From: Neogemmobacter tilapiae
GTDB lineage: Bacteria; Pseudomonadota; Alphaproteobacteria; Rhodobacterales; Rhodobacteraceae
Length of the DNA: 64,000 nucleotides
Assembly (NCBI RefSeq): GCF_014652215.1
Contig: NZ_BMYJ01000007.1
Coordinates: 62,001 to 126,000, forward strand
Direction: 5' to 3'
The notes under the pieces are model-generated. The model did no database searches. It was given only the letters and a program-made list of their open reading frames with translations, and had not been told where the DNA came from. Every line of letters begins with the position of its first letter. Within the stretch, counting starts at the first letter, position 1. Positions 18,037 through 26,900 of this stretch are shown here, one piece after another. Position numbers and translations under genes: made by a program.

Positions 18037-18860
18037 GCTGCTGGGACACCGTTCAGGCCTATGCCTTTCGCAGTCTGGGTTACGGCGAAAAGCTGTTGCC
18101 AAAGACCGATTTCACCATCTGCCAGCAATTCACGCTGATCGGGTCGGGTCTGATCTGGAACGTTTATTTCGGGCTGATCGCGCTTTGCACCGGGTTCTTT
18201 CTGGCGAATGCCTTGGCGCTGGCGAAAGCCTCGCGCAATCCGTGGCTGCGCAAGCCGGCAGAGGCGTTCATCTTTGTGTTCCGCGGATCGCCTTTGTTCA
18301 TTCAGTTCTTTCTCGCCTATCAGATTTTGATCCTGCTGCCGCGCGCGGGGATCAACCTTTTCGGGCTGACGATTGCGACAAGCTGGCTGACCAAGGCTTG
18401 GGCCGGGGCGCTGATCGTGCTGTTCCTGAACACGGCAGCCTATTCGGCGGAAATCTTTTACGGGGCGCTGCGGACCATTCCGAAGGGCGATCTGGAGGCG
18501 GCGGATGCCTATGGCATGACCGGGTGGAAAAGGTTCCGGCGGATCGAATGGCCGACCATGATGCGGCTGGGCTGGCCCGCCTATACGAACGAGGCGATCT
18601 TTTTGTTCCATGCGACGACGCTGGTGTTTTTCAGCGCCTTTCCGGCGTTTCAGCAGCGGGGGGATGCGCTGTATTATGCGAATTATTTCGCTGACAAGAC
18701 GTTCAACCCGTTTGTGCCCTATCCCATCGTGGCCTTTTATTTCATCTTGCTGACCTTGGTGATCACTGGGATCATGGGGCTGATCAATGCGCGGCTAAAC
18801 CGGCATCTGCCGGGAAATCAAAGGAAAAGAATTCGCTTGCGTCCACAGTTGGTGCGATAG
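18033..18860 (+). CDS. Amino acid/amine ABC transporter permease
   Basis: A 275-residue partner permease with the family helices FIFVFRGSPLFIQFFLAYQ and the EAA loop LEAADAYGMTGWKRFRRIEWP. It shares architecture with the preceding permease, as HisM does with HisQ; the two presumably form the heterodimeric membrane channel. The start overlaps the previous stop. The C-terminus ends in a basic tail (NQRKRIRLRPQLVR). Last gene of the transporter group; 187 bp separates it from the amine-degradation genes, which contain a candidate operator. Confidence 0.9.
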   Translation: MSCWDTVQAYAFRSLGYGEKLLPKTDFTICQQFTLIGSGLIWNVYFGLIALCTGFFLANALALAKASRNPWLRKPAEAFIFVFRGSPLFIQFFLAYQILILLPRAGINLFGLTIATSWLTKAWAGALIVLFLNTAAYSAEIFYGALRTIPKGDLEAADAYGMTGWKRFRRIEWPTMMRLGWPAYTNEAIFLFHATTLVFFSAFPAFQQRGDALYYANYFADKTFNPFVPYPIVAFYFILLTLVITGIMGLINARLNRHLPGNQRKRIRLRPQLVR

Positions 18861-18868
18861 TAGGCTGG

Positions 18869-18880
18869 ATTTGATCAAAT
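18869..18880. promoter_or_regulatory. Perfect 12-bp palindrome ATTTGATCAAAT, candidate operator
   Basis: A symmetric AT-rich site in an otherwise GC-rich intergenic stretch, 168 bp before the first glutamine-synthetase-like gene. Symmetric dimeric binding is suggested by its form only; no regulator gene is near. Confidence 0.3.
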
Positions 18881-19047
18881 TCGCCGGGCTTGCCCGGAAC
18901 CGCGCAGGGACGCGGCGTGGGCGTTGCCAAGACGCCGGACACGGAAACGGTCAACAGATGGGAGAACGGATCAAGGGCATGATCCCGGCCTGCGCCTTTG
19001 GTGCGGGATGGGGTCGCGTAAGCGGTTGCCCCGGCATCCTTTGAACG

Positions 19048-20391
19048 ATGATGATGAAAGACTATTTGCGCAAGCACCCCGAGGTGCGGACAATCCGGGT
19101 GGCGGCGGCTGACCTGAATGGGCAGGCCCGTGGCAAACGTGTTCCGGCGCGTTTTGCCGACAAGGTGGTGAAGGATGGAACACGGTTCCCCTTCTCGGTG
19201 CTGAACCTCGACATCTGGGGCGAGGATATCGACGACAGCCCGCTGGTTTTTGAGCAGGGCGATCAGGATGGGGTTTTGAAGCCAACGGAACGGGGTTTCA
19301 TGCCAATGCCCTGGCTGGAGGCGCCGACGGCGCTGTTGCCGATCTGGATGTTCAGGGAAAACGGGCAGCCCTATGAGGGCGATCCGCGCCATGCTTTGCG
19401 GGCGGTGATCGACCGTTACAAGGCGCGGGGGTTGACGCCAGTGGTGGCGATCGAACTGGAATTCTTTCTGATCGACGACAGCGGCAAGACGCTGCAAGTG
19501 CCCCCCAGTCCGCGTTCAGGGAAACGGCGGAAAGCAGCGGAAACGCTGTCGATCCGGGCCTTGGATGCGTTCGATACGTTCTTTACCGATCTTTATGACG
19601 CCTGCGAAGCGATGGACATTCCGGCCGACACGACGACCAGCGAGACGGGTCTGGGCCAGTTCGAAGTGAACCTGATGCATTGCGACGACGCGTTGCGGGC
19701 GGCGGATGATGCGTGGCTGTTCAAGATGCTGGTGAAGGGTCTGGCGCGGCGGCATGGCTTTGCGGCCAGTTTCATGGCGAAACCCTATCCGGAATATTCG
19801 GGGTCGGGGCTGCATACGCATTTTTCCGTGGTCGATGAATCGGGGGACAATGTGTTTGACAGCGGCGGGCCCAAGGGGACGGCGACGCTGCGTTCGGCAG
19901 TGGCGGGGTGCCTGAATGCGATGCATGACAGCGCGCTGATCTTTGCGCCGCATCAGAACAGCTATGAACGGCTGGTGCCGGGGAAACATGCGCCGACCTC
20001 GATCTGTTGGGGCTATGAGAACCGGACGGCGGCGATCCGGATTCCAGCGGGGAACCCGGCGGCGCGGCGGATTGAACATCGGGTGGCGGGGGGGGATGTG
20101 AACCCCTATCTGATGCTGGCGGCGATCTTGGGCGCAGCCTTGGACGGGATCACGCAGGGGATGGAGCCGCCTTCGGCGATTGTGGGCAATGCCTATGCGG
20201 AGGAAGACCTGCCGCAGATCCCTTCGACCTGGGCCGAGGCGATTGAGGCGTTTGAGAAAAGCACGATCCTGCCCAGGATCCTGCCACCCGAGATCATCCG
20301 CAATCTGGTACAGACGAAACGGCAGGAGCTGCATTACATCGCGGAGCTGTCGCCGGAAGAACAGGTGGAGCTGTATCTGGATACGGTGTGA
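19048..20391 (+). CDS. Glutamine synthetase-like gamma-glutamyl amine ligase (paralogue 1)
   Basis: A 447-residue protein of the GS type I/PuuA superfamily, which joins glutamate to an amine using ATP. Catalytic-domain blocks: IELEFFLIDD (metal-binding Glu), SETGLGQFEVNLMHC (second metal Glu), SGLHTHFSVVDESGDNVF (His), NSYERLVPGKHAPTSICWGY (Arg/nucleotide loop), NRTAAIRIP and RIEHRVAGGDVNPYLMLAAIL. True glutamine synthetase (GlnA) has a Tyr adenylylation site and different N-terminus, absent here. With the GATase, the second GS-like enzyme and the PuuB-like oxidoreductase it forms a gamma-glutamyl amine pathway as in E. coli puuABCD. The amine is unknown; putrescine or another polyamine is the first guess. 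Confidence 0.86.
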   Translation: MMMKDYLRKHPEVRTIRVAAADLNGQARGKRVPARFADKVVKDGTRFPFSVLNLDIWGEDIDDSPLVFEQGDQDGVLKPTERGFMPMPWLEAPTALLPIWMFRENGQPYEGDPRHALRAVIDRYKARGLTPVVAIELEFFLIDDSGKTLQVPPSPRSGKRRKAAETLSIRALDAFDTFFTDLYDACEAMDIPADTTTSETGLGQFEVNLMHCDDALRAADDAWLFKMLVKGLARRHGFAASFMAKPYPEYSGSGLHTHFSVVDESGDNVFDSGGPKGTATLRSAVAGCLNAMHDSALIFAPHQNSYERLVPGKHAPTSICWGYENRTAAIRIPAGNPAARRIEHRVAGGDVNPYLMLAAILGAALDGITQGMEPPSAIVGNAYAEEDLPQIPSTWAEAIEAFEKSTILPRILPPEIIRNLVQTKRQELHYIAELSPEEQVELYLDTV

Positions 20392-20399
20392 CCCTTGGT

Positions 20400-20425
20400 G
20401 CGGCCCGTTGTCAGCGGCGGGCCGC
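20400..20425 (+). terminator. Intercistronic hairpin between GS-like gene and amidotransferase gene
   Basis: GCGGCCCG, 10-nt loop, CGGGCCGC, nine bases after the GS-like stop codon. No T-tract follows, so it is more likely a processing or stabilising hairpin than a full terminator. Confidence 0.5.
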
Positions 20426-20457
20426 GCGCCTAGAATGATGAAAAATCGGACAGACCC

Positions 20458-21138
20458 ATGAAGATCGGCATCCTGCAAACCGGCCAATCCCCCGACGTTC
20501 TGCGTGCAGAGGCAGGCGACTATCCGGATATGTTCGAAACGCTGCTGTCCGGGCAGGGGTTTACGTTTCAAACATGGCATGTGGAGGCGATGGAATTCCC
20601 GACCTCGGTCCATGACGCCGATGGCTGGCTGATCACCGGATCGCGGCATGGGGCCTATGAAGATCATGCCTTTATCCCGGTGCTGGAGGATTTCATCCGC
20701 AAGGTGTTTGCGGCGGGGGTTCCGCTGGTTGGTGTTTGTTTTGGACATCAGATCATCGCGCAGGCGATGGGTGGGGTTGTGGAAAGGTTCGAAAAAGGCT
20801 GGTCGGTGGGGCCGACGGATTATGATTTCGGCGGCGAAAAGATCACTTTGAATGCCTGGCACCGGGATCAGGTGGTGCAGAAACCGCAAGGGGCTGAGGT
20901 CGTGGCCTGCAATGATTTCTGCGAGAACGCGGCGCTGCTTTATGGGAACAAGGCGTTCACGGTGCAGGCGCATCCGGAATTTGCCGACGATTTTGTCGAT
21001 GGGCTGATGAAGACAAGGGGGCCGGGCCTTGTGCCTGCGGACCTTATGGAACGGGCCTCGGCCCGGTTGGGGGAGGGGAACTCTTCCGGTCGGATTGCGG
21101 CCCGGATTGCGGAATTTTTCAAAAACCCGAACGGGTAA
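20458..21138 (+). CDS. Class I glutamine amidotransferase (gamma-glutamyl hydrolase-like)
   Basis: A 226-residue stand-alone GATase. The nucleophile is in PLVGVCFGHQIIAQAMGG (Cys of CFGHQ), the catalytic His and Glu in VQAHPEFADDF, giving the Cys-His-Glu triad. The family includes GuaA-like domains and free hydrolases. Placed between two PuuA-like ligases, its plausible role is releasing glutamate from a gamma-glutamylated product, the job PuuD does in E. coli, although PuuD belongs to the related peptidase C26 branch and similarity to it cannot be judged here. Soluble; no signal peptide. It is separated from the next ligase by 38 bp. Confidence 0.8.
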   Translation: MKIGILQTGQSPDVLRAEAGDYPDMFETLLSGQGFTFQTWHVEAMEFPTSVHDADGWLITGSRHGAYEDHAFIPVLEDFIRKVFAAGVPLVGVCFGHQIIAQAMGGVVERFEKGWSVGPTDYDFGGEKITLNAWHRDQVVQKPQGAEVVACNDFCENAALLYGNKAFTVQAHPEFADDFVDGLMKTRGPGLVPADLMERASARLGEGNSSGRIAARIAEFFKNPNG

Positions 21139-21176
21139 TTTCCACGGGCCGAAGGGCCGAAATCAGAGTGTGAACC

Positions 21177-22532
21177 ATGTCCGACTGGACGGATAAGCTG
21201 CCCGAGGCGGCAAAAGATTATATCGGTGGCCGCAGGGTCGACGAGGTGGAATGCGTGATCCCGGATGTGGCGGGAGTGGCGCGGGGCAAGGCGATGCCGG
21301 CGGCGAAGTTCGGCAAGCAGACCAGCTATTTCCTGCCCAATTCGATTTTTTTGCAGACGATCACGGGGGAATGGGCAGACAATCCGTTTGATGCCTTTAC
21401 GGAACCGGACATGGTTCTGGTGCCGGATTTCAGCACGGCGACGGCAGCGCCTTGGACGGCGGACGTGACCTTGCAGGTGATCCATGATGCGATGGATCAG
21501 CAGGGGGCACCGATTTCATTCAGCCCGCGGAACGTGTTGAAGCGGATCGTGGGGCTGTTCAATGCGCAGGGCTGGACGCCGGTTGTGGCACCCGAGATGG
21601 AATTTTTCCTGACGGCGCGGAATATTGATCCGAACATGCCCGTTGTGCCGCCGATGGGGCGGACAGGGCGGCAGGCAGCGGCAAAACAGGCCTATTCGCT
21701 GTCGGCCATCGACGAATATGGCAAGGTGATCGACGATATCTATGACTATGCCGAGGCGCAGGGTCTGGAAATTGACGGCATCCTGCAAGAGGGCGGGGCG
21801 GGCCAGATCGAGTTGAACCTGGCGCATGGCGATCCGGTGCGGTTGGCGGATGAGGTGTTCTTCTTTAAACGGCTGATCCGCGAGGCGGCGCTGCGGCATG
21901 ACTGCTTTGCCACCTTCATGGCGAAACCGATCGAAGGCGAGCCGGGGAGCGCAATGCACATCCACCATTCGGTTGTGGATACAAAGACCGGCAAGAACAT
22001 CTTTGCCGACCGCAAAGGGGTGGAAACCGAATATTTCGGGCATTTCATCGCCGGGATGCAGAACCACCTGTCGGGGGCGATTGCGTTGCTGGCGCCCTAT
22101 GTGAACAGCTATCGGCGGTACGTGCCGGACTTTGCGGCCCCGATCAATCTGGAATGGGGGCGGGACAACCGGACGACGGGGCTGCGGGTGCCGATTTCTG
22201 GGCCCGAGGCGCGGCGGATCGAAAACCGGCTGCCGGGGATGGATTGCAACCCCTATCTGGGGATCGCGGCGAGCCTTGCCTGTGGCTATTTGGGGCTGAT
22301 GGAGAAAAAGGCTTCAAGGCCCGAATTCGTGGGCAGCGCCTATATCGACAATGACGACATCCCGCAGAATCTGGGCGATGCTTTGGACCTTTTGGAAGAT
22401 GACAAGGCCCTGTGCGCGGTGCTGGGGGAAGAGTTCATCAAGGTCTATGTTTCCGTCAAACGCAATGAATACAAAGAGTTTCTTCAGGTGATCAGCCCTT
22501 GGGAACGTCAGCATCTGCTGTTGAACGTATGA
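21177..22532 (+). CDS. Glutamine synthetase-like gamma-glutamyl amine ligase (paralogue 2)
   Basis: A 451-residue GS-superfamily enzyme, clearly diverged from paralogue 1: the N-terminus (VDEVECVIPDVAGVARGKAMP) and PEMEFFLTAR, ILQEGGAGQIELNLAHGDP, GSAMHIHHSVVDTKTGKNIF, NLEWGRDNRTTGLRVP and RIENRLPGMDCNPYLGIAAS blocks are the family's metal and substrate elements. The QEGGAGQ(I/F)E and MHIHHSV forms are those I associate with PuuA/gamma-glutamylputrescine synthetase. Two ligases in one operon suggest different amines or two steps. Its stop overlaps the oxidoreductase start (ATGA), so the ligase and the enzyme that would oxidise its product are made together. Confidence 0.87.
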   Translation: MSDWTDKLPEAAKDYIGGRRVDEVECVIPDVAGVARGKAMPAAKFGKQTSYFLPNSIFLQTITGEWADNPFDAFTEPDMVLVPDFSTATAAPWTADVTLQVIHDAMDQQGAPISFSPRNVLKRIVGLFNAQGWTPVVAPEMEFFLTARNIDPNMPVVPPMGRTGRQAAAKQAYSLSAIDEYGKVIDDIYDYAEAQGLEIDGILQEGGAGQIELNLAHGDPVRLADEVFFFKRLIREAALRHDCFATFMAKPIEGEPGSAMHIHHSVVDTKTGKNIFADRKGVETEYFGHFIAGMQNHLSGAIALLAPYVNSYRRYVPDFAAPINLEWGRDNRTTGLRVPISGPEARRIENRLPGMDCNPYLGIAASLACGYLGLMEKKASRPEFVGSAYIDNDDIPQNLGDALDLLEDDKALCAVLGEEFIKVYVSVKRNEYKEFLQVISPWERQHLLLNV

Positions 22533-23830
22533 ATCTGCTGTATGCCAACGACAAGGCGGGGGAATATCCCCCGTCCTATTACGCGGCGACAATGGCCCCC
22601 TTTGACCGGCAGCCGCCCTTGCAGGGCGACGTGGCGGCCGATGTCTGCATTGTGGGGGCGGGTTACACCGGGCTTTCGGCGGCACTGCATCTGGCTGAGG
22701 CTGGGTTGCGGGTGGTCGTGCTGGAGGCGCATCGGGTGGGCTTTGGTGCCTCGGGGCGCAATGGCGGGCAGGTGGGGTCTGGTCAGCGGCTGGATCAGGA
22801 CACGCTGGAACGGATGGTTTCACGGGCCGAGGCGGCCAAGCTGTGGCAATTGGCCGAGGATGCGAAGGCGCTGGTCAAATCGCTGATTGCTGACCATGCG
22901 ATGCCCGTCACCTTTCATCCCGGCGTGGCCCATGCCTGCCGGACGAAGGGCGAGGTCAAGGCGGCGCATCACTATGCGGATCGTCTGGCGCGGGATTATG
23001 GGTATTCCCAGCTTGAACCGCTGGATCGGAATGGCATCCGCGCGCTGATCGGGTCAGAGGCCTATGAGGGCGGCGAGATCGACTGGGGCGCGGGGCATTT
23101 GCACCCGCTGAACTATGCGATTGGTCTGGCCAAGGCCGCTTTGGCGAAAGGCGCGGTGATCCATGAGGAAAGCGCCGTTCTGGAATTGACGCCCGGTGAT
23201 CCGGTCTTAGTAAAGACTGAAGGCGGAGTGGTGCGGGCAGGGCATGTTCTGCTGGCCTGCAACGGATACTTGGGTGGGCTGGAGCCGAAGGTTGCGGCCA
23301 AGGTGATGCCGATCAACAATTTCATTCTGGCAACGGAACCTTTGGGGGATCGCGCGCGGGAAGTTTTGTCGAAACCCGTGGCGGTGGCGGACAGCCGGTT
23401 CGTGGTGAATTACTGGCGGCTGTCAGAGGACGGGCGGTTGTTGTTCGGGGGCGGGGAGAGTTACGGCTATCGTTTCCCAGATATAGTCAAAACCGTTAAA
23501 AAGCCGATGTTGCAGGTTTATCCGCAATTATCGGATGTTAAAATCGATTATGCTTGGGGTGGGACTTTGGCGATTACGGTCAATCGCTTGCCCTGTTTCA
23601 TCAGACCGCAGCCGAATGTCTTTTCCGCTTCGGGCTATTCCGGCCATGGCGTTGCTTTGGCAACTTTGGCAGGGAAAATGATGGCAAAAGCCGTTCAAGG
23701 ACAGGCCGAAGGCTTTGATTTGATGGCCCGCCTGCCGCAACATCGTTTCCCCGGCGGACCCAGCCTGCGACAACCTTTGCTTGTTTTGGCGATGACCTGG
23801 TATGCCCTGAGGGATAGGCTGGGCCTATAA
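22529..23830 (+). CDS. puuB: FAD-dependent gamma-glutamylamine oxidoreductase (PuuB-like)
   Basis: A 433-residue DAO-family flavoprotein. The FAD-binding Rossmann motif is VCIVGAGYTGLSAALHLAEAG near residue 38, followed by VVLEAHRVGFGASGRNGGQVGSGQR, which matches PuuB closely, and a C-terminal FSASGYSGHGVALATLAGKMMA block. PuuB oxidises gamma-glutamylputrescine to gamma-glutamyl-aminobutyraldehyde with release of ammonia and peroxide. The start overlaps the preceding ligase stop; a longer reading from 22499 would overlap the ligase by 33 bases and lacks an RBS. The aldehyde dehydrogenase (PuuC) needed next is not in the window. Last gene before the RTX block. Confidence 0.82.
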   Translation: MNLLYANDKAGEYPPSYYAATMAPFDRQPPLQGDVAADVCIVGAGYTGLSAALHLAEAGLRVVVLEAHRVGFGASGRNGGQVGSGQRLDQDTLERMVSRAEAAKLWQLAEDAKALVKSLIADHAMPVTFHPGVAHACRTKGEVKAAHHYADRLARDYGYSQLEPLDRNGIRALIGSEAYEGGEIDWGAGHLHPLNYAIGLAKAALAKGAVIHEESAVLELTPGDPVLVKTEGGVVRAGHVLLACNGYLGGLEPKVAAKVMPINNFILATEPLGDRAREVLSKPVAVADSRFVVNYWRLSEDGRLLFGGGESYGYRFPDIVKTVKKPMLQVYPQLSDVKIDYAWGGTLAITVNRLPCFIRPQPNVFSASGYSGHGVALATLAGKMMAKAVQGQAEGFDLMARLPQHRFPGGPSLRQPLLVLAMTWYALRDRLGL

Positions 23831-23983
23831 ATCCGACAAAATATGTCGGTCGGATGTAGACAGCTAAATTTTTTTCAGCTTTTGTGACTTCGCACACAGT
23901 CCGGCCCGTGGGGGCGGTATAAGGGCTGGGATTGCTTGCACTTGTCATCACGACCGAACATTCGTCCTGAAAGGATTGGAACC

Positions 23984-26900
23984 ATGCCCAGCGCGTTGAT
24001 CATCGGAACGGACAACCCCGAATTCATTGGCGGCAATTCCGACGGGGATGACACGATCGAGGCGCGGGGCGGGAATGATACTGTCATCGGCTGGAGCGGC
24101 AATGACCTGATCTTTGGCGGTGAGGGTGATGACACGCTGAGCGGGTTCTTTGAGAACGATACGATCCATGGCGACAACGGCAACGACACGATCGACGGCG
24201 GGCCGGACACCGACTTTCTGTATGGCGGGAATGGCGACGATTACATGACCGGCGGGGGCAGCGGGAACAACGTGTTCTATGGCGGGACCGGCCGCGACAC
24301 GCTGATGGGCGGATTTGATCGTGAAACGCTGGAGGGCGGGGCGGACAACGACAGCGTGTCGGGCAATTCGGGGGACGATCTTGTTATCGGCGACGATGGC
24401 GACGACACGCTTTCGGGCGATGGCGGTGCCGATCTGGTGCAGGGCGGTGCGGGCAGCGATCTGATGTATGGCGGCGATGGCCATGACACGCTGCAAGGGG
24501 GCAGCGAGAATGACACCATCGCGGGCGGTAACAACAATGACCGGCTGCATGGCGACGAAGGCGACGACAGCATGTCGGGCGATACGGGGGATGACTTCTT
24601 TCTGGGCTATACCGGGAATGACAGCATCTATGGCGGTGATGGTCATGACGATGGCTATGGCGAGGCTGGCACCGATTATCTGGAGGGCGGGAATGGCCGC
24701 GACAGCCTTTATGGCGGTGGCGACAACGACACGCTGTTCGGCGGCAATGACAATGACTCGCTGGTCGGCGGGGCTGGGCGGGATTCGATCCGGGGCGACA
24801 ATGGCGATGACACGCTGACGGGCGATGAAGACAACGACACGCTGATGGGCGATGACGGCGAGGACCGTCTTTATGGCGGCGACGGGGTGGATTGGCTTTA
24901 CGGTGGCGCGGGGAATGACAGTCTGTTCGGCGGCAATGGCAGCGACCATCTGGAGGCGGGCGAGGGGAATGACACGCTGGCGGGCGAGGATGGGGCGGAT
25001 ACGCTGAACGGGAACGAAGGCAACGACAGCCTGTCGGGCGGCAGTGGGACAGACAGCCTGTCCGGGGGCGAGGGCGACGATACGCTTTCGGGTGGAAGCG
25101 AGACGGATACCCTGTCGGGGGGCAACGGGACGGACAGTCTGGACGGCGGCGATGGTGCTGATCTGATTTTCGGCGGCAATGACGGCGATACGCTGGACGG
25201 CGGCAGTGGCAATGACACGCTGGCCGGGGATAGCGGCAATGACCAATTGGCGGGCGGCAGCGGGAATGATCAGCTTTATGGTGGCGATGGCGACGATTGG
25301 ATGAATGGCGGCGACCACAATGACCTGATGTCGGGTGGCGAAGGCAACGATTACCTGTATGGGGATTGGGGCGATGACACGATGGATGGCGGTGCGGGCA
25401 ATGACAGCCTGAACGGTTATGATGGCGATGATGTGCTGCAAGGGGGTGACGGTGACGACACCCTGTTCGGCGAATGGGGCGATGACACGCTGAACGGGCA
25501 GGACGGCAATGACTCGCTGGAAGGCGACATTGGCGATGACTCGGTCGAAGGCGGCAATGGCGCAGATTCGCTTTATGGCGGCCAAGGGGCGGATGACCTT
25601 TATGGCGGCAATGACAACGATCTGCTGGAAGGCGGTTCGGGGCAGGATTATCTTTCCGGCGACAATGGCGATGACACGCTGCGAGGTGAACAAGGCGTGG
25701 ACAGCCTTTATGGCGGCGACGGAAATGACAGCCTCGATGGGGGAACCGAGACGGACTATCTGTATGGTGGTCTGGGCGATGACACGCTGGACGGTGATGA
25801 CGGCAATGATACCATTTCGGGCGATGCCGGAAATGACAGCATGTTCGGTGGCGCAGGCGATGACAGCATGCAGGGCGGCGAGGGGAATGACACGCTGAGT
25901 GGGCTTTCCGGCAACGACACGCTTACTGGCGGGAATGGCGACGATCTGCTGGACGGGTCAGAAGGCGACGATGTGGCCTATGGCGGCGAGGGCAATGACG
26001 AACTGTTGGGCCATGACGGGGCGGATAACCTGTCGGGCGGCAACGGGAACGACATGCTGCGCGGTGAGGCCGGGGATGACGTGCTGCAAGGCGATGATGG
26101 TAATGACACGGCCTATGGCGGCAATGATCAGGACAGTCTTTTCGGCGGCAATGGGGCGGATGTTCTGTTTGGCGGCGAGGGGAATGACACGCTGTTGGGC
26201 GGTGAGGGCAATGACAGGCTGGAAGGCGATGAGGGCAATGACATTGCCCAAGGGGGCTTGGGGGATGACTCGGTCTATGGCGGCGAGGGCAATGATGTGC
26301 TGTCGGGGAACGACGACAACGATCTGCTGAGCGCCGGGGATGGCCATGATGTGGCCCATGGCGGGGATGGTGATGATCTGCTGATCGGGGCGGAAGGCAA
26401 CGATAGTCTGTTGGGCGATGCGGGGAATGACACGCTGACCGGCGATGATGGCGATGACACGCTGGATGGCTGGGCAGGCAATGACAGCCTGACAGGCGGT
26501 GCGGGCAATGATCTGCTGTTTGGTGGAGGGGGTGGAGGCGCGTTGAGCGGGCCGGAAAGCGGGATGGACACGCTGGACGGCGGGGATGGCGACGACACGA
26601 TCCACGGCATTTATGGGCCGGACCTGATCTATGGTGGCGCGGGCGATGACCTGATCTTTGACGACCATGACTGGCAATCGCCGGAAAACGACAGCGTCTA
26701 TGGTGGCGACGGGAACGATACCATCTATGGCGAGGGCGGTGCAGACCTGATCTATGGTGGGGCGGACAACGACCTGATCTATGGTGAGAGTGCTGGGCAG
26801 CCGAACGGAAATGACAGCCTTTATGGCGGTGCGGGGGATGACACCGTCGACGGTGCAGCGGGCGACGATCTGATCGAAGGCGGCGAAAGCAACGACAGCC

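Noticed and set aside
19516-20973. 485-codon minus-strand frame across the first GS-like gene and the GATase gene
   Set aside because: It crosses two well-supported genes and an intergenic hairpin; the product is Arg/His/Pro-rich with no recognisable family.
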